From Sphingopyxis sp. (lineage in GTDB: Bacteria; Pseudomonadota; Alphaproteobacteria; Sphingomonadales; Sphingomonadaceae): DNA of 64,000 nt. Where the stretch lies: contig NVXM01000026.1 in assembly GCA_002733865.1 (NCBI GenBank), forward strand, positions 62,001-126,000, read 5' to 3'. Shown piece by piece: positions 18,687 to 28,334 of the stretch; the stretch's first letter is position 1, and each line of letters opens with the position of its first letter. Position numbers and translations under genes: made by a program. The notes under the pieces are model-generated. The model was given only the letters and a program-made list of their open reading frames with translations, searched no databases and was not told the origin of the DNA.

Positions 18687-19201
18687 TGGCCCAATCCCGT
18701 CAATCCAGAATTGGCCGCGAGCCATCCCAGTTGCGGATCAAGGTCATTCCGCCGCTGACCGTCATGGTCGGGTCGATGATCACGGCCCTGCCGATCATCA
18801 CCGACTATCCGATATTGCCGCCAATGGGCTTGCTCGTGCTGTTGGCATGGCGGTTGATCCGCCCCGGATATTGGCCGGCATGGGCGGCGTTTCCGCTCGG
18901 GCTGATCGATGACATCTTCAGTGGCCAACCGTTCGGCAGCGCGGCGTTTCTCTGGTCGGTCGTCTTCCTGGTGCTCGAAACGCTCGACCGGAAAGCGGTG
19001 CGCCGCGATTATTGGCAGGATTGGCTTCTGGCCTCCACCGCGATCATATTTGTGTTAATAGGCGGTATGCTGATCATCGACTTCAAATCCAATCTGCTGC
19101 AGCTTGAATTGCTGCTGCCGCAAATTGTGCTGTCGATCCTGCTCTATCCTTTCGTCGCGCGGCTGATTGGCGGCATCGACCACTGGCGGGTCGCGTCATG
19201 A
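18686..19201 (+). CDS. mreD: Rod shape-determining protein MreD
   Basis: MreD is a small integral membrane partner of MreC and RodA. The 171-residue product has about five hydrophobic segments and the motif LIDDIFSGQPFGSAAF, close to the family's GLLQD-type loop. It starts with GTG, overlapping the mreC stop by one base, and its TGA overlaps the mrdA ATG (ATGA). Such spacing points to translational coupling. Confidence 0.92.
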   Translation: MAQSRQSRIGREPSQLRIKVIPPLTVMVGSMITALPIITDYPILPPMGLLVLLAWRLIRPGYWPAWAAFPLGLIDDIFSGQPFGSAAFLWSVVFLVLETLDRKAVRRDYWQDWLLASTAIIFVLIGGMLIIDFKSNLLQLELLLPQIVLSILLYPFVARLIGGIDHWRVAS

Positions 19202-21165
19202 AGGCCCCGAAAACGATCAGCGGTGCGATGCAAGAAATGACCTTCACACGGCGGGCAACCGTCGTCGGAGGGTTGCAGATGGGCGTGGGAGTTCTGCTGG
19301 CGGCGCGGATGACCTATATCTCGGTCGCCGAAAACGAGCGATACAAGCTGTTGTCCGAAAGCAACCGCGTGAATCTAACACTGGTCCCGCCGCGGCGGGG
19401 CTGGCTGATCGACCGCAATGGCAAGCCGATAGCCAACAACAAGACCGATTTTCGCGTCGATATCATCCCCGACCGCCTGCGCGACAAGAAGAAAACCGTC
19501 GCTACTCTGGCCGAACTGCTCGCCCTCAATCCGGAAGAGCTGGAACGGATAAACCGGGAACTGGCGCAGGCAAGCAGTTTTCAGCCGGTTCAGGTGGCCA
19601 CCGGACTGGACTGGGAACAATATGCAGCGGTCAGCGTGCGTCTGCCCGACTTGCCAGGTGTTTCACCGCGCCAGGGCTTCTCCCGAAATTATCCAAGCGG
19701 TCCGGCAATTGGCCATTTGGTCGGCTATGTCGGAATCGCGTCGGCGGAAGACTATAAGGAAAATCCCGATCCGATACTGATCACACCGGGGTACAAGATC
19801 GGCAAGGACGGCCTGGAAAAAATGTTCGAGGACCGGTTGCAGGGCAAACCAGGAGCTAAACGGGTCGAAGTCACAGCGCGCGGCAAGATTGTTCGCGAAC
19901 TTGAAACTCGTCCCGACATTCCGGGCAAGCCGTTGCAACTGACTCTCAACATCGATCTGCAGGAATATGCGGCGCGGCGGCTTGGCCCCGAATCCGGAGC
20001 GGTGGTCGTCATTGACTGCCTGACCGGGGATCTTTTAACGATGACCTCGATGCCATCTTTCGATCCGAATAGTTTCTCTGATGGCATTGGGGTCACCGAA
20101 TATGGAATGCTGCGCGAAGACGATCATGTGCCGCTGCTCGACAAATCCCTCAAAAGCCTTTTCCCGCCAGGCTCCACGGTAAAGCCGATGGTCGCTCTGT
20201 CCTTTCTGGAGGCCGGACTGGACCCGGATGAGACGGTAAACTGCAACGGGGGCCTGCAAGTCGGCAACCGGCGCTTCCGCTGCTGGAAACGCGGCGGCCA
20301 TGGACGCGTGGACATGGCCAAGGGCATCTACCAGAGCTGCGACGTCTATTTTTACTATTTCGCCCAGAAGATCGGGATCAATCCCATTGCCCTGATGGCC
20401 AATCGGCTCGGGCTGGGCCAGAAATATCCCCTGCCGGTGGCCAGCCAGTTCTATGGCACGGTGCCGGACCCGGCCTGGCTGCGCAAAAAATATCACCGGG
20501 AATGGCAGGCCTATGATACGGTCAATACGACCATCGGCCAGGGCTATATGCTGGTCAACCCGACCCAGCTCGCAGTGATGGCGGCGCGACTGGCGACCGG
20601 CAAGAATATCATTCCCCGTCTCATCTTTGACAAGAACAAGCCAAAGATCGACACGCTGAATCTGGATCCGGAACATCTGCTGTACGTGCAGAAAGCGATG
20701 AGCGACGTAGTCAACGGTCCGGGCACCGCCGGACGGGCCCGCCTGCCGATCGAAAATGTGAAACTTGCCGGCAAGACCGGTACAGCGCAGGTGGTGAATC
20801 TCGACTACGGCCGTGGTGGTTCGGATGTCGCATGGAAATATCGGGACCATGGCCTGTTCATCTGCTTCGCACCCTATGACAACCCCCGCTATGCGGCGGC
20901 AGTGGTGATCGAGCATGGCGGCGGATCAGGCGCGGCTTATCCTGTAGCGCGCGATGTTCTGACCTTCCTCTATGATCGCCAGAAAGCGATGGATGTTCTG
21001 ACCGGACTCGAACAATCCTGGGGCGGCACGATTCAGGAACGTATGGATACGAAGCTGGCCGCCTATCGCGCCAGGAAGAATCTGGAAAAGGCGATCGCCG
21101 AGAATCCCGGAACGCCCGCTCCGGAAAGCTCATCAGCCGGCACTGAAGCCAGCGCTGGAGACTAG
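19198..21165 (+). CDS. mrdA: Penicillin-binding protein 2 (elongasome transpeptidase)
   Basis: PBP2 cross-links peptidoglycan during elongation, paired with RodA. The 655-residue protein has one N-terminal membrane helix, a dimerisation domain (PPRRGWLIDRNGKPIANN), and a transpeptidase domain with the SxxK serine at S326 (PGSTVKPM), a downstream SCD triad and KTG at 526-528 (LAGKTGTAQV). The tail after about residue 620 is Glu/Ala/Ser-rich and probably disordered. It overlaps mreD by four bases. Confidence 0.97.
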   Translation: MKAPKTISGAMQEMTFTRRATVVGGLQMGVGVLLAARMTYISVAENERYKLLSESNRVNLTLVPPRRGWLIDRNGKPIANNKTDFRVDIIPDRLRDKKKTVATLAELLALNPEELERINRELAQASSFQPVQVATGLDWEQYAAVSVRLPDLPGVSPRQGFSRNYPSGPAIGHLVGYVGIASAEDYKENPDPILITPGYKIGKDGLEKMFEDRLQGKPGAKRVEVTARGKIVRELETRPDIPGKPLQLTLNIDLQEYAARRLGPESGAVVVIDCLTGDLLTMTSMPSFDPNSFSDGIGVTEYGMLREDDHVPLLDKSLKSLFPPGSTVKPMVALSFLEAGLDPDETVNCNGGLQVGNRRFRCWKRGGHGRVDMAKGIYQSCDVYFYYFAQKIGINPIALMANRLGLGQKYPLPVASQFYGTVPDPAWLRKKYHREWQAYDTVNTTIGQGYMLVNPTQLAVMAARLATGKNIIPRLIFDKNKPKIDTLNLDPEHLLYVQKAMSDVVNGPGTAGRARLPIENVKLAGKTGTAQVVNLDYGRGGSDVAWKYRDHGLFICFAPYDNPRYAAAVVIEHGGGSGAAYPVARDVLTFLYDRQKAMDVLTGLEQSWGGTIQERMDTKLAAYRARKNLEKAIAENPGTPAPESSSAGTEASAGD

Positions 21166-21168
21166 AAA

Positions 21169-22281
21169 TTGAGTGATTTCATTCCGGCGCCGATCGCGCA
21201 ATTGCCCTGGAAAACGATCCTGCTGCTGTTCGTGCTGGCCAGCTTTGGCTTCGTCGTTCTCTACTCGGCGGCGGGCGGCAGCCTGACCCCATGGGCCGGC
21301 TTACACATGGTTCGGTTCTGCGTATTTGTTGCGATGGCGATCGTCTTGTCCCGGTTCAAGGAAAGCTTTTGGAAAACCATGGCTTTTCCCGGCTATATCA
21401 TAGTCGTGATCATGCTGCTTGGTGTGGAACTGATCGGTGCTGTCGGCGGAGGAAGCCAGCGGTGGCTCAACCTCGGCTTCATCCGGATTCAGCCATCAGA
21501 ACTGATGAAGGTCGCGATAATATTGGCGGTCGCCCGATTTTATGATTTGCTGCCTCCCGCCCGGATCCGGACATGGGGAGCGATCTGGCCGTTATTTGCC
21601 TTGCTTGCTGTTCCTTGCGCGCTGATTTTGCTGCAACCCGACCTCGGCACAACCATCACCGTGGTCGCTGGCGCGCTGACCATCGCATTTCTCGCCGGAC
21701 TGCCCTTGCGGCTGTTCATCGGCGGCGCAGCGGCCATCGCCGTGCTTGCGCCTCTCGCCTATTTCTTCATGTTGGAGGAATATCAGCAAAAACGCGTAAC
21801 AACCTTCCTTAACCCCGAAAATGACCCGCTCGGTTCTGGCTATCATATCAGCCAGTCAAAAATTGCCATTGGTTCCGGTGGTCTGTTCGGCAAGGGCTTT
21901 TTGAACGGCACCCAGAGCCATCTGGATTATCTGCCCGAAGGTCACACCGATTTCGTTTTCGCGACCATGGCAGAAGAATGGGGCCTTATGGGCGGAATAT
22001 TGGTGCTGTTCTGCTTCTTTCTGCTGTTCCGCTGGGGCCTGGGGGTGGCGATGAACGCAAAAACCCGTTTCTCGCAACTGACCGCCGCTGGCCTTACGGT
22101 GACGATTTTCTTCTATGTGGCAATCAACCTGATGATGGTCATGGGTCTGGCACCGGTCGTGGGCATTCCCCTGCCTTTTCTCAGCCATGGCGGCTCGTCG
22201 ATGATGACCATCATGATCTGCGTCGGCATCCTGATGTCGATCGAACGCCATCCCGGACGGCGCGGCGGCGCCTTCGGATGA
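21169..22281 (+). CDS. rodA: Peptidoglycan glycosyltransferase RodA (SEDS family)
   Basis: RodA polymerises glycan strands from lipid II. The 370 residues form about ten membrane segments. SEDS signatures are visible: GGGSQRWLNLGFIRIQPSEL, LLQPDLGT, LPEGHTDFVFATMAEEWG and the late PFLSHGGSSM. The start is TTG at 21169, with GGAG eight bases upstream, three bases after the mrdA stop. It closes the mre-mrd operon. Confidence 0.96.
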   Translation: MSDFIPAPIAQLPWKTILLLFVLASFGFVVLYSAAGGSLTPWAGLHMVRFCVFVAMAIVLSRFKESFWKTMAFPGYIIVVIMLLGVELIGAVGGGSQRWLNLGFIRIQPSELMKVAIILAVARFYDLLPPARIRTWGAIWPLFALLAVPCALILLQPDLGTTITVVAGALTIAFLAGLPLRLFIGGAAAIAVLAPLAYFFMLEEYQQKRVTTFLNPENDPLGSGYHISQSKIAIGSGGLFGKGFLNGTQSHLDYLPEGHTDFVFATMAEEWGLMGGILVLFCFFLLFRWGLGVAMNAKTRFSQLTAAGLTVTIFFYVAINLMMVMGLAPVVGIPLPFLSHGGSSMMTIMICVGILMSIERHPGRRGGAFG

Positions 22282-22337
22282 TTATTGCAAGCAAGATGTT
22301 GCGTTTGCGAAATCCGGCCCTATATAGCCACTCATAT

Positions 22338-22413
<76 letters not shown>

Positions 22414-22422
22414 TTTTTCGTC

Positions 22423-22458
22423 AATAGGAAACCATCCGGCGGATGGTTTCCTATTTTC
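22423..22458 (+). terminator. Terminator after tRNA-Lys
   Basis: A perfect 15-bp stem (22423-22437 with 22441-22455, core GGAAACCATCC) with a 3-base loop leads into TTTTC. It lies between the tRNA and the convergent flavoprotein gene and may serve both strands. Confidence 0.85.
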
Positions 22459-22474
22459 ACATTCAGTATCCTGA

Positions 22475-23887
22475 CTATGCGCCGGACGGGACGCCACGAT
22501 CCTGATCTTGCGGCAGGTCGAGCGGGGTTGCCGCGCAAATCGTACGTAGTGCCTGCTTCAATCCTTCCTCAATGGTCGGATGGTAAAAGGGCATTTCGAG
22601 CAATTGCGTGGCTGTCTGGTCCTGCTGAATCGCCCACGCCAGCATATGCGCCAGATGCTCACTGGCCGGGGTGCAGAGATCTGCCCCGATCAACCGGCCG
22701 TCGGGAGCGGCGGCATAGAGGGTGAGAACGCCCTCGTTGACGCCTTCAACGCGCGCGCGACCCTGATCGCTGAAATCGGCGGTACCGGTAATGACACCTT
22801 CCTCTTCAGACTTGCCGATTCGCGCCACTGCCGGGCTGGTGAAGATGATGCTGAAAGGCGTGAAACGCTCCGCCTGCGTCGATGCCGGAAAAGCGACCGC
22901 ATTTCGCCCGGCAATGGCGCCATCCTGAGACGCTTCGTGTAACAGGGGCAGGTCATTGGCCAGGTCGCCGGCAAGAAAGATCGAACTGTCGCCGCATTGC
23001 ATGCTCTCGCGATCGTGGACCGGCACACCATGGTCATCCAGCTCCAGCCCTGAATCCGCCAAATTCAGACTGTCGAGATTTGGCGGTCGTCCGGTTGCGA
23101 CCAGCACATAGTCAAAATCCGCCTGTCCGGGCGAGGATCCGTTCCAGGCAAGGGTGACACCGTCGTCCGCCGATTTGACCTCGAGCTCGACACCCAATTT
23201 CAGTGTCAAATCCCCCTCGATGATCGTCTTGAGTGCGTCATGGACCTTGGGACAACGAATCCCGCCCAATTGTTCGCCATGATCAAACAGGGTGACTTCG
23301 ACATCCAGTCGCGCCATCGCCTGCGCCAGTTCAAGACCGATCGCGCCCGACCCGACGACCGCCAGTCGATCCGGCAAGTCCGTGAGCTCGAATATGTTCT
23401 CGTTAGTGAGCAATCGCTTGCCCAGCCCGGCAAACTGGTCGGGGATAAAGGGCGAAGAGCCGGTTGCAATCACGATGCTGCGCGCCTCGATCACACGGCC
23501 ATCATCCAAGGCGAGCCTGTCCGGGGCAAGGAACCGCGCCTTGCCCGTCAACCGAATATCCGCCGGAATATCCTGAATACCCTCCCGCGTTAGTCGCGCA
23601 AAGCGATCGCGTTCGTCGCGCACGCGCTGCAACACGGCCCTGCCATCAATCCCGACATCCGAGACGGTGATTCCGAACATGTCCGTTGATCGCGCGGCGT
23701 GGGCGGCATGCGAAGCCGCGATCAGCAGCTTGGAAGGCATGCAGCCCACGGTCGCACAGGTTGTCCCGGCATAATGGGGATCGATCAGCAACGTGCTGGC
23801 ACCGTTTGCGCGCGCAGCCCGTTCCGCTGCGAGACCCGCCGTACCGGCGCCGATAACCGCGACATCGCATTGCAATGTTTCGTCCAT
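22475..23887 (-). CDS. Dihydrolipoamide dehydrogenase-like pyridine nucleotide-disulfide oxidoreductase
   Basis: The 470-residue flavoprotein has an FAD-binding GAGTAGLAAE near the N-terminus, the redox pair C44/C49 in TTCATVGCMPSK, an NAD(P) loop VVGSGAIGLELAQ, and a C-terminal HPTIEE that supplies the usual His-Glu base. It is closest to Lpd or to mercuric-reductase-like proteins. No pyruvate or 2-oxoacid dehydrogenase subunits are nearby, so the partner is unclear. I chose the ATG at 23887, directly after the upstream dehydrogenase stop; a TTG at 23899 is an alternative. Co-transcription with that gene is likely. Confidence 0.85.
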   Translation of the reverse strand: MDETLQCDVAVIGAGTAGLAAERAARANGASTLLIDPHYAGTTCATVGCMPSKLLIAASHAAHAARSTDMFGITVSDVGIDGRAVLQRVRDERDRFARLTREGIQDIPADIRLTGKARFLAPDRLALDDGRVIEARSIVIATGSSPFIPDQFAGLGKRLLTNENIFELTDLPDRLAVVGSGAIGLELAQAMARLDVEVTLFDHGEQLGGIRCPKVHDALKTIIEGDLTLKLGVELEVKSADDGVTLAWNGSSPGQADFDYVLVATGRPPNLDSLNLADSGLELDDHGVPVHDRESMQCGDSSIFLAGDLANDLPLLHEASQDGAIAGRNAVAFPASTQAERFTPFSIIFTSPAVARIGKSEEEGVITGTADFSDQGRARVEGVNEGVLTLYAAAPDGRLIGADLCTPASEHLAHMLAWAIQQDQTATQLLEMPFYHPTIEEGLKQALRTICAATPLDLPQDQDRGVPSGA

Positions 23888-23888
23888 A

Positions 23889-25268
23889 TCAGGCGCCAAT
23901 CGTGATCGCTTTCACGTTGACGAATTCCTTCAGACCAACTTCGCCATGTTCGCGGCCATAGCCGGAATCCTTGACACCACCGAATGGCATGTCGGGCGAA
24001 GCAATCGAGTAGGTGTTGATGTTGACCATGCCGGTGTCGAAATAGGTCGATGCCATTTTCACGGCGCGGTCGACATCCTTACTGAAGATACCGCCGCCGA
24101 GACCATAGCGGCTGTCGTTGGCAATCCGCATCGCATCCTCATCGTCTTTCGCCTTGATGATTGAGGCAACGGGTCCGAAGATTTCGTCATCATAGGCGGG
24201 TTGCCCCGGCGCGACATCAACGAGGACCGTGGCCGGGTAATACCAGCCCGTCCGGTCCGGAATTTCACCACCGACCACAATCTTCGCACCCTTTTCGACG
24301 CTTTCCTCGACCTGCTTGTGGATCTGGTCACGCTGGCTGCAGGACACAAGGGGTCCAAGCTGTGTATCATCGTCGTTTGGATCACCCATGGTTATATCCT
24401 TGAAGGCGGCTGCGTAGCCTTCGACGAAAGCATCATAATTCTTCTCGGTGACGATGAAACGCTTGGCATTGACGCACGTCTGGCCATTGTTGAACAGTCG
24501 GCCCTGCGCACAGGTCTTGATCGCGAGATCCATGTCCGCATCGTCAAACACCATATAGGCATCATTCGAACCAAGCTCGAGAACGGTCTTCTTTGACACG
24601 GATGCGGCCTTTTGTGCGACCGTCCGGCCAGCCTTGTCGCTGCCGGTCAGGGTTACACCGCGCACCAGCTTGTGCTCGATGATGGCATCGGATTGATCAT
24701 GGGTGATCAGCAGGACGCCGAACAGACCTTTGGGAACACCGGCCCGCTCGTAAATGTCGCGCAACATCAGACCGCTGCCGGTGCAGTTTTCGGAATGTTT
24801 CAGCAGCACGCCATTGCCAACCATCAGGCTGGAAATCGAATAGCGGATCGCCTGATAACAGGGGAAATTCCATGGCTGGATGCCGTAAATGACGCCCATC
24901 GGCGAATACGTTACCAGCCCACGTCCTTCCGGCACGTCATGTTCTTCATCGGCCAGCATCTCCGGGCCGTGCTCGGCGGTATAGTCGCAAATGCCTGCGC
25001 AGAGCTCAATCTCTTCCTTCGCGTCGCTCAGCAACTTGCCCATCTCGTCGGTCATCAACTGTGCGAATTCGTCCTTGGAATTGCGCAGCTCTTTCGCGAT
25101 GGCTGCGATCACACTGGCCCGCTCTTCACGGCTTTTCAAACGCCATTCGAGATAGGCCGCGTGACAGTTTTCAACCACGTCCATAGCCTCTTTGTCCGAC
25201 ATGACCGGATAGCTTTTGAGGCTCTGTTCAGTGAGTGGATTGACGGTTTCGATGGTGTTGTCAGTCAT
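23889..25268 (-). CDS. NAD(P)-dependent succinate-semialdehyde dehydrogenase (Sad/GabD type)
   Basis: This aldehyde dehydrogenase oxidises aldehydes such as succinate semialdehyde to the acid. The 459-residue length and the lack of an N-terminal extension fit the short Sad/YneI group. The general-base glutamate lies in LELGSNDAYMV and the catalytic cysteine in NNGQTCVNAKRF. PWNFPCYQAIR is the cofactor-pocket motif. It sits 65 bases after an MBL-fold gene and its stop almost touches the next flavoprotein start, so the three may be one operon. The true aldehyde is not certain. Confidence 0.88.
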   Translation of the reverse strand: MTDNTIETVNPLTEQSLKSYPVMSDKEAMDVVENCHAAYLEWRLKSREERASVIAAIAKELRNSKDEFAQLMTDEMGKLLSDAKEEIELCAGICDYTAEHGPEMLADEEHDVPEGRGLVTYSPMGVIYGIQPWNFPCYQAIRYSISSLMVGNGVLLKHSENCTGSGLMLRDIYERAGVPKGLFGVLLITHDQSDAIIEHKLVRGVTLTGSDKAGRTVAQKAASVSKKTVLELGSNDAYMVFDDADMDLAIKTCAQGRLFNNGQTCVNAKRFIVTEKNYDAFVEGYAAAFKDITMGDPNDDDTQLGPLVSCSQRDQIHKQVEESVEKGAKIVVGGEIPDRTGWYYPATVLVDVAPGQPAYDDEIFGPVASIIKAKDDEDAMRIANDSRYGLGGGIFSKDVDRAVKMASTYFDTGMVNINTYSIASPDMPFGGVKDSGYGREHGEVGLKEFVNVKAITIGA

Positions 25269-25333
25269 GGGGGATTCCTTTTCGGTTATTCTTTACTATC
25301 GGGATGATCGGGACGGCGCAGCCGGCGGACGCG

Positions 25334-26140
25334 TTAGCCGTATTTTTTGCGATGCTTGTCCAAAGTGTCGGAAACATGATCAAGCGCTTCCTCCATCGCA
25401 TCGGCGAACGTTTCTCCGTTCAGGCGGAAGATTCCATTATGGGCGGCGCACACCATCTTTGCATCTTGCCAGTCACTGGCGAGGCTCTTGGCCCAGGCGA
25501 CAAAGTCGTCTGCGGCACCGGCCCGCTTTTCCAGTCCATCAGCAAGTTTCGGATGAAAACGCAGCCTTGGACCGGGGAGCAGTTTGTCGACCAGCGAAGG
25601 CAGGTTGAGAAACATTAGCGTGTCGTCGACGTGAATAATGCCGCTCTCACGATGCTTGACCATTACGGAACTGACGTGAACGCTTTCGTCTTCCGGAATG
25701 AAGTCGACACCGGCCGGAATCGAAAAATCAAAAATATCGGAAAACTCCTGCTGCGTCGCGGAGTCCTCAATCAGGGCCGGATCCCACTCCAGATCAGGCA
25801 TTTGCTGATGATGCCGGCGCGTGCCGATAAGCCGAGCATGGGGCAGCATCTCGTTGATGAATTTGCAATGGATAGTGTGGAATGGATGGACATTCAGCAC
25901 CGCCTTGATCAGCGACCCACCATAGGTGAGCGCCATCAGCTCTTCCTGAGCGGAATCGTCCAACTCATAGGAATCGAGCAGAATGAAGGTACCATCGGGC
26001 CTGCGCACCAGCGACATATGCGTGCCGATATTGATGACGTGCGAGATCTTGAAATCGCCGCGTATATTCCAGAAATTGTCAGCCAGATGTTCGATCGCGG
26101 TGTTCCTTTGCAAGTTCGGAGGGGTTTGATGGAACAACAA
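25334..26140 (-). CDS. MBL-fold metallo-hydrolase-like protein
   Basis: The 268-residue protein looks like a metallo-beta-lactamase fold: GTHMSLVRRPDGTFILLDS is the usual first strand block, NVHPFHTIH replaces the canonical HxHxDH, and IIHVDDTLMF and VCAAHNGIF may supply later ligands. The altered histidine motif makes metal content and activity uncertain. The frame opens after a TAG and offers only TTG codons before the conserved N-terminus, so the start at 26140 is weakly supported and has no clear ribosome binding site. Confidence 0.7.
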   Translation of the reverse strand: MLFHQTPPNLQRNTAIEHLADNFWNIRGDFKISHVINIGTHMSLVRRPDGTFILLDSYELDDSAQEELMALTYGGSLIKAVLNVHPFHTIHCKFINEMLPHARLIGTRRHHQQMPDLEWDPALIEDSATQQEFSDIFDFSIPAGVDFIPEDESVHVSSVMVKHRESGIIHVDDTLMFLNLPSLVDKLLPGPRLRFHPKLADGLEKRAGAADDFVAWAKSLASDWQDAKMVCAAHNGIFRLNGETFADAMEEALDHVSDTLDKHRKKYG

Positions 26141-26192
26141 TTGACCGGAGCTTTGGTTCCGGGCCTACGGCAATGAATCGAGCGGAGGCCGC

Positions 26193-26549
26193 CTAGCCAG
26201 CAAGCAGCGGATATACAAATATCAGCCCAGTCACCACCAGAGCCGTCGCGACCCATTTCAGCCACCACATGCCGATCCAAGCAATGGCGACGGCGTTGCC
26301 CTGCCCTGCGCTCGTGGCAAGAACTTCGCCAGTAGCCGGGTAGGTCCAGACCGCATTGGCACGCGCCTGGACCAGTATGGCCGTGGCATCGCCTTCAAAA
26401 CCAAAAGCCTGTCCGAGTTGTGCGGCAAAGATAATCCGCTGGATAGCGAGATTCGGGGAGGCGGTGCGGCCCGCTTCGAGGCTGGCGGGAAAGGCAGACG
26501 TCAGGTCCAGGTCCGTCCCTGTGATCCGCGGCGAAAAGCGCTCGCGCGC
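26193..26549 (-). CDS. Membrane-anchored ORF with no canonical start codon (function unknown)
   Basis: Directly after the TAG that ends the YbiI-like gene, the same frame stays open for 118 codons to a TAG at 26193. The translation looks like protein: it contains TSAFPASLEAGRTASPNLAI and ILVQARANAVWTYPATGEV, and ends in a helix AWIGMWWLKWVATALVVTGL. Codon third positions are mostly G or C. No ATG, GTG or TTG occurs in the first 75 codons, so either a near-cognate start (ACG or CTG around 26505-26520) or loss of the start codon must be invoked. Readthrough of the YbiI stop is less likely because that stop matches its family end exactly. Family not recognised. Confidence 0.45.
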   Translation of the reverse strand, partial: ARERFSPRITGTDLDLTSAFPASLEAGRTASPNLAIQRIIFAAQLGQAFGFEGDATAILVQARANAVWTYPATGEVLATSAGQGNAVAIAWIGMWWLKWVATALVVTGLIFVYPLLAG

Positions 26550-26813
26550 CTAGCGGAGCTGGCTGTCCTTGCTGCCACGCCGGTTGATCCCTGCACTCGC
26601 CCGGGTCGAATCGCGAGCCGACTGGCAGGCGACGCAGGTCCGCGTCCCCGGCAATGCGCGGCGGCGCGCTTCGGGGATATCTTCGCCGCATTCCACGCAA
26701 TATTTGGCAGCTTCGCCGGACGGCATGTCAGCGCGCGCACGCTTCACTGCGTCGGCAATCGTGTCGTCAATCTGATCCTGCACCGCGCCATCGCGCGCCC
26801 AACCGCCAGCCAT
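26550..26813 (-). CDS. YbiI-like TraR/DksA zinc-finger protein
   Basis: The 87-residue protein matches E. coli YbiI along its whole length: start MAGGWARDGAVQDQI, four-cysteine zinc finger CVECGEDIPEARRRA...CVAC, and the family ending NRRGSKDSQLR. These are short DksA/TraR relatives that may bind RNA polymerase near the secondary channel; the cellular role is poorly known. I chose the ATG at 26813 because it matches the family; a TTG at 26834 is an alternative. The stop is TAG, followed in the same frame by a further long ORF. Confidence 0.88.
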   Translation of the reverse strand: MAGGWARDGAVQDQIDDTIADAVKRARADMPSGEAAKYCVECGEDIPEARRRALPGTRTCVACQSARDSTRASAGINRRGSKDSQLR

Positions 26814-26963
26814 TTCCTGTTCCCATATTACCAAAGTGGTGAGAGACTGAATTTAGGCATGAAAGGCGCAATTACAAGATGAGCGCCTTGGTCAGTAGCG
26901 TATCCGGCATTTCACCAGCCATTCCGTTTATACAGCGGTGTGATCAGACATCATGACAAGCGG

Positions 26964-28331
26964 TCAGACAAACGGATCGAGGCTCATCTGTCCCGAAGAG
27001 GAGATAAAGGCATCCAGAGTGCGCAGCCCTGCGGCCAGTGCGCTTCTGCCAATTGGTCCGCCGAGCGACACCCGGACTGCGCTGCAATTCCCGGGCTCGC
27101 CAACCGCGAAGCCGGAGGAAGGCACCAGTCCAAGACCCGTATTGCGCATCAAAACCGGCAATTTTGAAGCAGTTTGTTCGTCGGGCAGTGGCAGCCAGAG
27201 ATGATATCCTTCCGGATGAGACGCAAATATATCAGCGCCAACTATGGTTTCGGCGGTTGCGCGACGCCATGCTGCCTCTGCCCTGGTACCCTGGACGAGC
27301 TTGTCGAGCGTTCCGTTGCTGAGCCAATGCGCGACCACCGCAGCATTAATTGGCGGTGCCATAACAGCGGTTTCATGCATCTCCGCAGCAAGCTGCATCG
27401 ATTGAGCCACGCCAGGACTGCGGACGAAAGCCACTCGCAGAGAAGGGGAAATAGCCTTGGAAACGCTGGCTATATACCAGGAACGGCCGGGAATGAGACT
27501 GGCAATTGGCGGCGGCGGATTGCTGGCCAGCAGGCCATAGGCATCGTCCTCGATGATCTGCACATTGTGCCGCTCAGCCACGTCGGCAATCTGCTTGCGC
27601 GTCACGGCGGACAAGGTCTCCGTGGTCGGATTGTCGTTGGTCGGGACCACATAAAGCGCCTTGATCGCTCCATCCTGGCATAGCTGCTCCAGCGCATCGC
27701 CGGTCATCTCCCGGAGAGGCACCAGATGTAGCTGCATCCGCTGGGCAAGCGATCTCAGGCCCGGATATACAAAACGACCACAAGCAATTTTGTCACCAGG
27801 CTTCGCCATCGCGGCGAGCACTGCGTGCAGTCCGTTTTGTCCGCCAGCGGTCACCACCGTCTGATCCACATCGGTGGCCACGCCAATACGGCTGAGCAGT
27901 TGCGCCCCTGCATCGCGGACGTGAGATGCTCCGCCGGGTCGCTGGTAATGAAACACCGATTCGGCGTGACTGATCATGCAGCTCCGCACGGCGTCGGCAA
28001 AAGCCGTTGGTAGCGCATTGCCCACGGGCAATGGCGGGCAATTCATCGCTTCATCATACTGGCCCGGCGCTGATGTCGCGGCGACACGATCGTCCCGCAC
28101 GAAACTGCCTGCCCTCCCGCGGCCGATGGTCAAGCCACGCTCTCGCGCCACTTCATAGGCTCGTGTGACCGTGGTCAGATCAAAACCGAGAGCGTCTGCG
28201 AGTTCACGCTGCGGCGGAAGCCGGTCGCCTGGTGCCAGGCTGCCCCTATCTATCGCTTCGGTAAGCGCATCCGCTATCGCAAGATATTTAGGGCCAGAGA
28301 ATCTGGAAAGATCAGGAATCCATCGCTTCAT
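26964..28331 (-). CDS. MocR-type GntR/aminotransferase fusion regulator
   Basis: The 455-residue protein joins a GntR winged helix (residues about 14-80, with GDRLPPQRELADALGFDLTT) to a class I aminotransferase-like domain. That domain has the PLP lysine in SVSKAISPSLRVAF, the NDNPTTETLS loop and DDAYGLLA. MocR regulators use PLP as effector to control vitamin B6, GABA or amino acid genes. The target here is unknown. The nearby succinate-semialdehyde dehydrogenase makes GABA catabolism conceivable, but that is a guess from distance only. It starts three bases after the DUF983 gene stop. Confidence 0.9.
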   Translation of the reverse strand: MKRWIPDLSRFSGPKYLAIADALTEAIDRGSLAPGDRLPPQRELADALGFDLTTVTRAYEVARERGLTIGRGRAGSFVRDDRVAATSAPGQYDEAMNCPPLPVGNALPTAFADAVRSCMISHAESVFHYQRPGGASHVRDAGAQLLSRIGVATDVDQTVVTAGGQNGLHAVLAAMAKPGDKIACGRFVYPGLRSLAQRMQLHLVPLREMTGDALEQLCQDGAIKALYVVPTNDNPTTETLSAVTRKQIADVAERHNVQIIEDDAYGLLASNPPPPIASLIPGRSWYIASVSKAISPSLRVAFVRSPGVAQSMQLAAEMHETAVMAPPINAAVVAHWLSNGTLDKLVQGTRAEAAWRRATAETIVGADIFASHPEGYHLWLPLPDEQTASKLPVLMRNTGLGLVPSSGFAVGEPGNCSAVRVSLGGPIGRSALAAGLRTLDAFISSSGQMSLDPFV

Positions 28332-28334
28332 CAG

